Shown one piece after another: positions 52,243-60,065 of a stretch of 64,000 bases of DNA. Origin of the DNA: Atopobiaceae bacterium (GTDB taxonomy: Bacteria; Actinomycetota; Coriobacteriia; Coriobacteriales; Atopobiaceae). Both the position numbers and the translations under genes were made by a program. The stretch is taken from contig JAKVOB010000001.1 of NCBI GenBank assembly GCA_022483015.1, positions 1,450,902 through 1,514,901 of the forward strand, written 5' to 3'. The notes beneath the pieces were generated by a model. The model worked only from the letters and a program-made list of their open reading frames with translations, had not been told where the DNA came from and ran no database searches. How positions within the stretch are numbered: the first letter of the stretch is position 1; every line of letters begins with the position of its first letter.

Positions 52243-53293
52243 CTAGTAGACCATGCCCATGGCGTTGCGGACCTCGTCCAGGGTCTTGTCCGCGATGACG
52301 TTGGCCTGGGCGTTGCCGGCCATGAGGATGTCGTGGACACGGTCGGGGTCGGCGGCGATCGCCTCGCGACGCTCGCGGATGGGGGCAAGGTAGGAGTTCA
52401 CCGACTCCGTGACGTAGGACTTGAGGGCGCCGGCACCGGAGGCGCCGATCTCGTCGGCGATCTCCTCGGGGGTACGCCCGGTGCAGATGGCGGCCGTCGT
52501 GAGGAGGGCCGAGACGCCAGGACGTCCCTCGGGGTCATAGGTGATGATGCGCTCCGAGTCGGTGGGTGACTTCTTGATGCGCTTGGCGGTCTCGGCCGCG
52601 GTCATCGAGAGGTCGATGGCGTTGCCGTAGCTCTTGCTCATCTTGCGGCCGTCGAGTCCGGGCAGCAGGGGGACGTCGGAGAGGACGCCCGACACCTCGG
52701 GGAAGACCTTGCCATAGCGCTCGTTGAAACGGCGTGCGATGGTGCGGGTCAGCTCGATGTGGGGGAGCTGGTCACGGCCCACCGGCACGATGTCGCCCTT
52801 GCAGAACAGGATGTCGCAGGCCTGGTGCACGGGATAGGTGAGCAGGAGCCCTGTGAGGGCATGGCCCTGAGGCCTCCATCTCGGCCTTGACGGTGGGGTT
52901 CCTCTGGAGCTCGGCCTCGGTCACGAGCGAGAGGAACGGGAGCATCAGCTGGTTGGCGGCGGGAACCGCGGAGTGGCAGAAGATCATGGTCTTGTCGGGG
53001 TCGAGGCCGCAGGCCAGGTAGTCGACCACCATGTTGAAGACGTTGTCGGCGATGTGCTCGGTGGTGTCGCGGTCGGTGATGACCTGGTAGTCGGCGATGA
53101 GGACGTTCGTGTGGACCCCGAGGTCCTGGAGACGCACGCGCTCGGCGATGGTTCCGAAGTAGTGGCCGAGGTGGAGGCGTCCGGTGGGGCGGTCTCCTGT
53201 GAGCATGCAGTAGCGCTCGGGGTGTATCGGCAGGTCCTCCTGGATGCGACCGCTGCGTTCGAGTGCCGCCTCGTAGCTTCCCTCGTTGGGCAT
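52243..53293 (-). CDS. trpS: Tryptophan--tRNA ligase, frameshifted in this sequence
   Basis: This class I aminoacyl-tRNA synthetase charges tRNA-Trp. It has TGDRPTGRLHLGHYFG (the HIGH motif as HLGH), ADYQVITDRDT, the frame break after NPTVKAEMEASG, then HQACDILFCKGDIVPVGRDQLPH and GRKMSKSYGNAI (KMSKS). Joined length is about 349 residues, the normal size. ATG 53293 follows GAGG. On the reverse strand the expected ASGHALTGLLLTYPV is read only if one G is removed from a GGG run (ccc at 52865-52867 on the + strand). No second trpS is in the window. Confidence 0.88.
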
Positions 53294-53665
53294 GAAGGTC
53301 CTCGCTTCCCTCTGGCAGGGGAGATGGTCCCCGGCGTGTTCGTGTTTGTGGCGACCTCGTGGCGAGGCCGCGCGTGTGGTCGCGGACATGAGTCCGCCAC
53401 ACGGTCTCCCATGGTACGCCAAGGCGGCATCCTGTATGCCGAAGGCGGCGCGAGGTCCCTGCTTCAGGGCATGCACGAGGTCTTGGCCGAGGCCACGGGC
53501 ACATTCGATGTCAATGACGCCAACCACAACATGTTGTGCCCCGTTCACCGATTACACCCATCCGCTTGGATGTCAAGGCTACCCTTTGGAAATTCTCGCC
53601 GTATCATTGGGACCGTTGAATCGGAAGCGGGCATGACGCCTGCCGGACCATATGAAGAGGCAACC
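53294..53665. other. Divergent trpS / nrdD intergenic region
   Basis: The 372-base gap has no plausible gene. It holds a perfect 14-bp palindrome CACAACATGTTGTG at 53525-53538, a related ACAT-N3-ATGT at 53501-53511, a small hairpin CATCC/GGATG near 53561, and a -10-like TATCAT at 53602-53607 facing nrdD. Confidence 0.45.
53525..53538. promoter_or_regulatory. Palindrome CACAACATGTTGTG, candidate NrdR or other operator
   Basis: This is a perfect dyad 127 bases before nrdD. It resembles the A/T-rich ACAC-N6-GTGT logic of NrdR boxes but is more GC-rich in its core. NrdR boxes usually come in pairs; the neighbouring ACATTCGATGT is only a weak second candidate. Confidence 0.35.
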
Positions 53666-55879
53666 ATGAAGATCATCAAGCGCAACGGCTCGGAGCGAGA
53701 GTTCGATGCCTCCAAGATCGTCGCTGCCGTCAAGAAGGCCAACATCACGGTGTCCCAGGCGCAGCGCCTGAGCGATGACCAGATCCGCGATGCCGCCGAT
53801 GCCGTCGAGGTGGAGTGCTCGGCCTGCGGGCACACGCCCACGGTCGAGGAGGTCCAGGACATGGTCGAGGACCAGATCATGGCCAAGGGGGCCTTCACGG
53901 TCGCGCGGAACTACATCACGTACCGCTACGTGCAGAGCCTGAAGCGTACGTCCAACACCACCGACGACCGCATCCTCTCGCTCATCGAGTGCAACAACGA
54001 GGACGTCAAGCAGGAGAACTCCAACAAGAACCCCACCGTGAACTCCGTGCAGCGGGACTACATGGCCGGAGAGGTCTCGAAGGACCTCGCCATGCGCATG
54101 CTCCTTCCGGACGACGTGGTCGAGGCCCACAAGGAGGGCATCATCCACTTCCATGATGCCGACTACTACGCCCAGCACATGCACAACTGCGACCTCGTGA
54201 ACCTCGAGGACATGCTGCAGAACGGCACGGTCATCTCGGGCACGCTCATCGAGAAGCCGCACAGCTTCAGCACCGCCTGCAACATCGCCACGCAGATAAT
54301 CGCCCAGGTCGCCTCCAGCCAGTATGGCGGCCAGTCCATCTCGCTCACGCACCTCGCCCCCTTCGTCGACGTCTCCCGCAAGAAGATCAACCGTGACGTG
54401 GTGAAGGAGTTCGCGGAGGTCGGCATCGAGGCCACATCCGAGCAGGTCTCCGAGGTCGTCGAGGAGCGGCTGCTCGAGGAGATCCGTCGTGGCGTCCAGA
54501 CCATCCAGTACCAGGTCGTCACCCTCATGACCACCAACGGACAGGCCCCGTTCGTGACGGTCTTCATGTACCTCAACGAGGCCCGGGACGCCCAGGAGAA
54601 GCACGACCTCGCCCTCATCATCAAGGAGATGCTCCGTCAGCGTTACCAGGGCGTGAAGAACGAGGCCGGCGTCTGGATCACGCCTGCCTTCCCCAAGCTC
54701 ATCTATGTGCTCGAGGAGGACAACATCCGCCCCGGCTCCAAGTACTACTCGCTCACCGAGCTCGCTGCCAAGTGCACCGCCAAGCGCATGGTGCCCGACT
54801 ACATCTCCGAGAAGAAGATGAAGGAGCTCAAGATCAACGGCAACGGCGAGGGCGACTGCTACACCTGCATGGGCTGCCGCAGCTTCCTCACCCCTGACAA
54901 GAGCGGGGACGGCTTCGACAACGTGGCGGGGGCCCTCAACTACGACCCGGCAAAGCCCAAGTACTACGGCCGCTTCAACCAGGGCGTCGTCACCATCAAC
55001 CTTCCCGATGTGGCACTCTCCTCGGGCGGCGACATGGACTCCTTCTGGAAGATCTTCGACGAGCGGCTGGAGCTGTGCTACCGCGCGCTCATGTGCCGTC
55101 ACGACCGTCTCATGGGTACCCTCTCGGACGCGGCACCCATCCTCTGGCAGTACGGTGCGCTCGCCCGTCTCAAGAAGGGCGAGAAGATCGACAAGCTTCT
55201 CTTCGGTGGCTACTCCACCATCAGCTTGGGCTATGCCGGCCTCTACGAGTGCGTCAAGTACATGACGGGCCACTCGCACACCGACCCCGAGGCCACGCCC
55301 TTCGCGCTTGAGGTCATGCAGCACATGAATGACAAGTGTGCCGAGTGGAAGGCCAAGGAGAACATCGACTTCTCCCTCTATGGCACACCCCTCGAGTCCA
55401 CCACCTACACGTTTGCCAAGTCCCTCCAGCGCCGCTTCGGCGTCATCCCTGGCATCACGGACAAGGGCTACATCACCAACAGCTATCACGTCCACGTCAC
55501 CGAGAAGATCGATGCCTTCACGAAGCTCAAGTTCGAGAGCGAGTTCCAACGCCTCAGCCCAGGTGGTGCCATCTCCTATGTCGAGGTCCCGAACATGCAG
55601 GACAACCTCGAGGCCGTGATGAGCGTCCTGGCGTTCATCTATGACAACATCATGTATGCCGAGCTCAACACCAAGTCCGACTACTGCCAGTGCTGCGGCT
55701 ACGATGGCGAGATCAAGATCGTCGAGGACGACGGGAAGCTCGTCTGGGAGTGCCCCAAGTGCGGCAACCGTGACCAGACCAAGCTCAATGTGGCGCGCCG
55801 TACCTGTGGCTACATCGGGACTCAGTTCTGGAACCAGGGCCGCACCGAGGAGATCCGCGACCGCGTCATGCACCTGTAG
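53666..55879 (+). CDS. nrdD: Anaerobic ribonucleoside-triphosphate reductase
   Basis: The 737-residue class III reductase makes dNTPs without oxygen. It has an N-terminal ATP-cone (KIIKRNGSEREFDASKIVAAV), the substrate-site Cys CYTCMGCRSFLTP, the Zn ligands CQCCGY and CPKCGNRD near the C-terminus and the glycyl radical motif RRTCGYIGTQFWNQGR. ATG 53666 follows GAAGAGG; longer in-frame openings extend over the intergenic region and trpS antisense. nrdG follows in the same direction. Confidence 0.95.
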   Translation: MKIIKRNGSEREFDASKIVAAVKKANITVSQAQRLSDDQIRDAADAVEVECSACGHTPTVEEVQDMVEDQIMAKGAFTVARNYITYRYVQSLKRTSNTTDDRILSLIECNNEDVKQENSNKNPTVNSVQRDYMAGEVSKDLAMRMLLPDDVVEAHKEGIIHFHDADYYAQHMHNCDLVNLEDMLQNGTVISGTLIEKPHSFSTACNIATQIIAQVASSQYGGQSISLTHLAPFVDVSRKKINRDVVKEFAEVGIEATSEQVSEVVEERLLEEIRRGVQTIQYQVVTLMTTNGQAPFVTVFMYLNEARDAQEKHDLALIIKEMLRQRYQGVKNEAGVWITPAFPKLIYVLEEDNIRPGSKYYSLTELAAKCTAKRMVPDYISEKKMKELKINGNGEGDCYTCMGCRSFLTPDKSGDGFDNVAGALNYDPAKPKYYGRFNQGVVTINLPDVALSSGGDMDSFWKIFDERLELCYRALMCRHDRLMGTLSDAAPILWQYGALARLKKGEKIDKLLFGGYSTISLGYAGLYECVKYMTGHSHTDPEATPFALEVMQHMNDKCAEWKAKENIDFSLYGTPLESTTYTFAKSLQRRFGVIPGITDKGYITNSYHVHVTEKIDAFTKLKFESEFQRLSPGGAISYVEVPNMQDNLEAVMSVLAFIYDNIMYAELNTKSDYCQCCGYDGEIKIVEDDGKLVWECPKCGNRDQTKLNVARRTCGYIGTQFWNQGRTEEIRDRVMHL

Positions 55880-55909
55880 ACACGGCCCGGAGGCCTGTCG
55901 AACGATTCC

Positions 55910-55932
55910 GGGGCGGCCGAGCTGGTCGCCCC
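55910..55932 (+). other. Intercistronic hairpin between nrdD and nrdG
   Basis: GGGGCGGCC (55910-55918) pairs with GGTCGCCCC (55924-55932) with one G-T pair. It is 18 bases before the nrdG start and may attenuate or stabilise the transcript. Confidence 0.45.
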
Positions 55933-55950
55933 GACCTGTGAGGAGCACGC

Positions 55951-56496
55951 GTGAACTACGCGACCATCAAGTACTGTGACATCGCAAACGGCGCCGGGGT
56001 CAGGACGAGCCTGTTCGTCTCGGGGTGCACGCGTCACTGCAAGGACTGCTTCAATGCGGTCGCCTGGCCCTTCGACTACGGCGAACCCTTCGACGACGAG
56101 GTCGCTGACGAGGTCGTCAAGAGCCTCGATGCCCCGTATGTCGCCGGGCTGTCGCTCCTGGGCGGGGAGCCCATGGAGCCTCAGAACCAGGTCGGACTCG
56201 TGGGCCTCGTCGAGCGCGTCCGTCGCGAGCGCCCGGACAAGACCATCTGGTGCTACACGGGTGACGTCCTCGACGACGTGCTCGTGGGTGGGCGTCACCA
56301 CACGGACGTGACCGACCGGTTCCTCTCGTGCATCGACGTCCTCGTGGATGGGGCCTTCGACACCGAGCGCCATGACATCTCGCTGAGGTTCAGGGGCTCC
56401 GCCAACCAGCGCATCATCGACCTGCCAAAGACGCTTGCGGCAGGCCACGTCGTGGTCTGGGCCGACGACCCGGTCTTCTCGACGCACACCGTCTAG
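55951..56496 (+). CDS. nrdG: Anaerobic ribonucleotide reductase activating protein
   Basis: The 181-residue radical SAM enzyme installs the glycyl radical on NrdD. It has CTRHCKDCFNAVAW (CxxxCxxC), SLLGGEPMEP and IWCYTGDVLDDV. GTG 55951 is chosen because GAGGAGCAC precedes it. It sits 71 bases after nrdD, the usual order. Confidence 0.93.
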   Translation: MNYATIKYCDIANGAGVRTSLFVSGCTRHCKDCFNAVAWPFDYGEPFDDEVADEVVKSLDAPYVAGLSLLGGEPMEPQNQVGLVGLVERVRRERPDKTIWCYTGDVLDDVLVGGRHHTDVTDRFLSCIDVLVDGAFDTERHDISLRFRGSANQRIIDLPKTLAAGHVVVWADDPVFSTHTV

Positions 56497-56499
56497 GCA

Positions 56500-56516
56500 G
56501 GGGCGAGGGCCGCCCC
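56500..56516. terminator. Bidirectional terminator after nrdG
   Basis: GGGGCG (56500-56505) pairs with CGCCCC (56511-56516) in the 36-base gap between convergent genes. Confidence 0.5.
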
Positions 56517-56532
56517 CCACCACGCCTGGACG

Positions 56533-58143
56533 CTAATGGGTGAGTATCACGTACCCTGCGCCTTCGACCACTTCCGTGGCGTCCGTCAGCCTGTCGCTGA
56601 CCTCGTCGTAATAGTCGGTCGGCAGGATGATCATGGCCTCGTCGTCCCCGAGGAACCCGGATATCCCAGACTGCTCTGCCGTGACGTCACCATAGAGCTC
56701 GGCGATGGCGAGGGTCCCCTGGGCCAGCCCCTTGGTGGTCTGGCCGCGCTCCAGCGACGAGCTGCTGGCATCCTCGTAATAGAGGTCCATCCCCTGCGCG
56801 AGGCTCCCTGACTCGAAGGAGTCCTCGAGGACTCCCTGGAGGGCCTCCTGATAGCTCCTGTCCTCTAACGAGTAGCCCCAGCTCGCCGGGAGCTCGTCGT
56901 AGACGACGATTCGATAGGTCTGGTAGAGCCCGAGCCCGGCCACCGCGCAGACCGCGGTGAGCATGAGGGCTGGGATGATCCGTCTCGCGCCCATACGCTC
57001 CCTGATGGCATGCATGATCCGGGCAGCCTCGATGCCGCCGAGCGCGAAGAGCGCGATCACGGTGGGGTAGACGTACCAGACGAGCTTCGTGGAAGCGATG
57101 GAGAACAGCAGGAAGGGCACCGCGAACCAGAGGAAGAGCCCCCAGACGGTCAAGGCGTCCGGCTCCCCTCCCGTGCTCGTCGGCGCCGCATGGCGGACGT
57201 GCGCTCTGATGCGCCGTATGAGGGTCCCCACCAGGAGCAGCGACGCCAGCGCCGCGGAGGCGAGGAACCCCGGGTCACGAAGCATGATGGCTGCGTAGGT
57301 GAGGAAGTTCCCGGAATTGCCCTCGAGTGCCGTGGTCGAGCGCGAGAGCAGGTCGTAGGAGACCATGCTCTCGAAGAACGTCGTCCCATCGAACGAGTAC
57401 CGTGCGATGGCCCATATGGCTATCGGTGCCAGGCAGCAGCCGAGGTAGCCCAGCACATCCCGCGGCCTGAGGGCGCGCCAGCGGCGCGTCGTCAGGAGCC
57501 AGACGAGGACCACTGCGGGGATGATGCCGGCATGCCAGCTCTTCTCCAGGAAGGCCAACGAGAAGGAGAGGCCCGAAAGGCATGTCCAACGCGTACCTTC
57601 GTCAGAGAGGAGCATGCAGACAAGGGAGCAGGTGGTGAGGAGCACGAAGACCGAGTCCGCGTCCCCCGAGCGGACCATATGGAAGCCGAAGAGATGTGAG
57701 CAGGTCAGGCCGAGCGCCATGGAGCACAACGCCGCGGTCCTCCCGAAGCGATGCCGTACGAACAGGCCGAGGACGAGCATCGTGAGCACGTAGGCGAGGG
57801 CCGAGTAGCAACGGAAGGCGAAGGTGGTGAAGCCGAGGAGCCTATAGAAGCCCATGATGAGCCAGAAGCTCAAGGGGGGCTTGAGGTTCCAGTAGTCGAG
57901 GTCGCCGCCGTAGCTGTTCGCGATGAGGTTGCCGCTCCGGAGCATCTCGTAGGCGTTGACGGCATGGCGCGACTCGTCCGAGTCCCATACCACGCCTGCT
58001 CCGAGGTCATAGAAGCAGAAGAAGGCGGTCAGGGCGAGGAGGCCCAGGAAGAGCACGACATAGAGCACCGAGCCACGGGCGGGTGCCATATGTCTGGCGG
58101 CGCCGTTGGTGGCCGAGGGGCATGTCTTGTCATGCACTCGCAT
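56533..58143 (-). CDS. Family 39 (ArnT/PMT-like) membrane glycosyltransferase
   Basis: The 536-residue polytopic protein has a first helix (YVVLFLGLLALTAFFCFYDL), the conserved extracytoplasmic acidic loop VWDSDESRHAVNAYEMLRSG, then WNLKPPLSFWL. About ten helices and a soluble C-terminal domain (about 430-536) follow. Relatives transfer sugars from polyprenyl phosphates to proteins or lipids outside the membrane. ATG 58143 is preferred because TTGGAG precedes it; the ATG at 58209 overlaps the promoter TATAAT. It converges with nrdG. Confidence 0.85.
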   Translation of the reverse strand: MRVHDKTCPSATNGAARHMAPARGSVLYVVLFLGLLALTAFFCFYDLGAGVVWDSDESRHAVNAYEMLRSGNLIANSYGGDLDYWNLKPPLSFWLIMGFYRLLGFTTFAFRCYSALAYVLTMLVLGLFVRHRFGRTAALCSMALGLTCSHLFGFHMVRSGDADSVFVLLTTCSLVCMLLSDEGTRWTCLSGLSFSLAFLEKSWHAGIIPAVVLVWLLTTRRWRALRPRDVLGYLGCCLAPIAIWAIARYSFDGTTFFESMVSYDLLSRSTTALEGNSGNFLTYAAIMLRDPGFLASAALASLLLVGTLIRRIRAHVRHAAPTSTGGEPDALTVWGLFLWFAVPFLLFSIASTKLVWYVYPTVIALFALGGIEAARIMHAIRERMGARRIIPALMLTAVCAVAGLGLYQTYRIVVYDELPASWGYSLEDRSYQEALQGVLEDSFESGSLAQGMDLYYEDASSSSLERGQTTKGLAQGTLAIAELYGDVTAEQSGISGFLGDDEAMIILPTDYYDEVSDRLTDATEVVEGAGYVILTH

Positions 58144-58167
58144 CGCGTCTCCAACGCCCGCTACGCC

Positions 58168-58185
58168 ATTAATATTGTAATTATA
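58168..58185 (-). promoter_or_regulatory. AT-rich promoter of the GT39 gene
   Basis: A perfect -10 TATAAT on the reverse strand (58180-58185) lies in an 18-base run of nearly pure A/T, rare in this GC-rich window. It is 37 bases before the chosen ATG. The -35 is not clear. Confidence 0.6.
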
Positions 58186-58370
58186 GCGTCCCAAACTGAA
58201 AATGGGCACGAGGCATGGTGTCGCGCAGACCTTGGATGTGCCCTTCGCTTGGCAGGCCCTCAGACTTGTGCGACTCCTGAGGAAGCGTCCGCATGGTCCG
58301 ATCGCTCGCGTTCGTGGTCCCGTCCCTGGGTATGTTTGAAGTCGAGCACACGAGGCGAGGGAGAGCGTCT

Positions 58371-58994
58371 ATGTCCGATGGGTTCTGGAGTGCGGTCGCA
58401 GGGGTCGATCATGCCGGGGTCGCGCAGGCCTCGGAGGTGAGCTCCCACGGCGACGTCGGCATCGCCCATGGTGCTGACGGCCGCGAGGTCGTCGTCTCTG
58501 ACGGGGTCGCATATGCCTCCGGCGACGATGGTCCCGCGTCCCCGCTTCCCAGGGACGCCTCCCTCGAATCGTGCCAGGTCGCCTTCTTCGACCATTACGC
58601 ACCGGTCTTCCTCGCCAACGACCTCGCGAGCCTCTCGGACCTGTTCCGTTCGCTTGATGCCAGGAGGGTGGTCTCGCGGTCGCCTGAGGCGATCTTCGTC
58701 CTCATGGCCACCGGTTCGTTCGGTGAGGTGGACGTCAAGTGTGACGATGGTCGTGTGCTCGACTTCATCGGGCTGGAGGGGACCCTCGTCGGGGTCAGGA
58801 TGCCGGTGTCCTTGGGTTCGGTGTCAAACGTGGGATGGCACCTGCACCTCCTCTCGCAGGGGAGGAAGATAGCGGGTCACCTTCTGGGATTCGACGGGGC
58901 GAGCCTGGCGTGCCAGGTCTGTCGCTATGACGAGTGCTCGGTCCGGCTCCCGTCTGCCAGGTGCGCCGCGAGGTCGCCGATGGCCTTCGCGTAG
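58371..58994 (+). CDS. Alpha-acetolactate decarboxylase-like protein
   Basis: The 207-residue protein resembles acetolactate decarboxylase (BudA/AlsD), which makes acetoin from acetolactate. The N-terminal half has VVVSDGVAYASGDDGP; the C-terminal half has IGLEGTLVGVRMP and the zinc-binding GWHLHLLSQGRKIAGHLLGF with three His. The usual length is 230-260 residues. Several conserved blocks are loose, so activity is uncertain. ATG 58371 follows GAGGGAG. The last 70 bases overlap the convergent EIIB-AroQ gene, past the point where the family normally ends. Confidence 0.65.
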   Translation: MSDGFWSAVAGVDHAGVAQASEVSSHGDVGIAHGADGREVVVSDGVAYASGDDGPASPLPRDASLESCQVAFFDHYAPVFLANDLASLSDLFRSLDARRVVSRSPEAIFVLMATGSFGEVDVKCDDGRVLDFIGLEGTLVGVRMPVSLGSVSNVGWHLHLLSQGRKIAGHLLGFDGASLACQVCRYDECSVRLPSARCAARSPMAFA

Positions 58995-59911
58995 CCCTCG
59001 AGGCCAAGGCCCATGATGGTCTCGAAGCATGCCGCGCGTACGTATGAGACCTGCCTGAAGTCCTCGCGTTCGTCCACCTTCGAGATATGCACCTCGACGC
59101 AGGGGATGTCAACTGCCTTCAGGGCGTCGAGGAGCGCGATGGAGGTGTGCGTGAGGGCGCCTGGGTTGATGACGATGCCGTCATAGACCTTCCAAGCGGC
59201 TTGGATCTCGTCGATGAGGTCTCCCTCGTGGTTCGACTGGAAGCACGTGACCTCCGAGAAGCCTGTGGCTTGGCCTGCGGTGTGGCAGAGCGCCACGAGG
59301 GTCGCATAGTCTGCGTTGCCATAGATGGCGGGCTCGCGGATGCCGAGCATGTTGATGTTCGGGCCATTGATGACGAGGATGCGACGGTCCGGAGGGGTGG
59401 TGTCGGTGACCTCATGTGAGGGCGCGATGGTCTCCTCCTCGGCCTCGCGGTCATCTACGTCCGCCTGGCCGTCCGGGTCGTCCTCGAAGAGATGGCGCAA
59501 GGCGTCGACATCCGAGTCGTCCGGTGTCGCCTCGACGCTGGTCGAGGCGACTTGGGCCTCATAGCTCCGGCGCTGACCGGGGCTGATCTCGACCCTCAAC
59601 GGGTCTGCCGACGACTCGCGTCCACCGAGGGCATCCTTGTGGCCGGACATCCCCATGCCGTGACCCGAGAGCCTCGAGAACTCGCGGGCGACCGCATCGA
59701 CCGAAGAGGGCCCGAAGACCACCTCTATGCCTGACTGGCCCCTTCTGGTGAGGCCGAGGACGCTATGAAGTGCGTTGATGGCATCTGCGTCGACCTTCGA
59801 AGGGTCCAGGAGGGTGAGCCTGAGCCGGGTCATGCAGACGGAGTTGGAGATGATGTTGTCAGATCCACCAACCGCCTCGAGCACATCGCGTGCGATGAGG
59901 GCGTTGTTCAT
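58925..59911 (-). CDS. aroQ: PTS EIIB domain fused to type II 3-dehydroquinate dehydratase (AroQ)
   Basis: The 328-residue protein is a fusion. Residues about 1-85 are a glucose-type PTS EIIB domain: RDVLEAVGGSDNIISN, the phosphorylated Cys motif CMTRLRLTL with Cys26, SKVDADAINALHSVLGL and EVVFGPSSVDAVAREFSRL. An acidic, probably flexible linker covers about 90-175. Residues about 176-320 are type II 3-dehydroquinase, which dehydrates 3-dehydroquinate in the shikimate pathway: RRILVINGPNINMLGIRE, catalytic Tyr197, FQSNHEGDLIDEI, INPGALTHTS with His255, and VEVHISKVDEREDFRQVSYV. The usual AroQ is about 145 residues and free-standing. No EIIC or EIIA is nearby. ATG 59911 has AAAGG upstream. It follows aroE/aroK after a 154-base gap with its own possible operator. 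Confidence 0.88.
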   Translation of the reverse strand: MNNALIARDVLEAVGGSDNIISNSVCMTRLRLTLLDPSKVDADAINALHSVLGLTRRGQSGIEVVFGPSSVDAVAREFSRLSGHGMGMSGHKDALGGRESSADPLRVEISPGQRRSYEAQVASTSVEATPDDSDVDALRHLFEDDPDGQADVDDREAEEETIAPSHEVTDTTPPDRRILVINGPNINMLGIREPAIYGNADYATLVALCHTAGQATGFSEVTCFQSNHEGDLIDEIQAAWKVYDGIVINPGALTHTSIALLDALKAVDIPCVEVHISKVDEREDFRQVSYVRAACFETIMGLGLEGYAKAIGDLAAHLADGSRTEHSS

Positions 59912-59941
59912 GTGAGAGATACCTTTCGAGATGATGCGAGC

Positions 59942-60041
59942 TAACGGTTACCACGTGCATACAGCTTCTTTCAGTGTCGCGCAACCACGGCCAGCGCCTC
60001 CGACCAAAGCGTGGGCGGCTCCGTATGGACCCGTTAACGGT
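59942..60041. promoter_or_regulatory. Repeated TAACGGT motif and CCGTTAACGG palindrome upstream of the EIIB-AroQ gene
   Basis: TAACGGT occurs at 59942-59948 and 60035-60041. The second copy lies in the perfect 10-bp palindrome CCGTTAACGG (60031-60040). The 154-base gap is otherwise gene-free and separates this gene from the rest of the aro cluster, suggesting independent control. Confidence 0.35.
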
Positions 60042-60065
60042 CAGAACCGCAGCCTGACGATGGGA

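Noticed and set aside
58144-58209. Longer N-terminus for the GT39 protein from ATG 58209
   Set aside because: It would place codons over the TATAAT promoter, and the extra residues show no family similarity; ATG 58143 has a better ribosome site.
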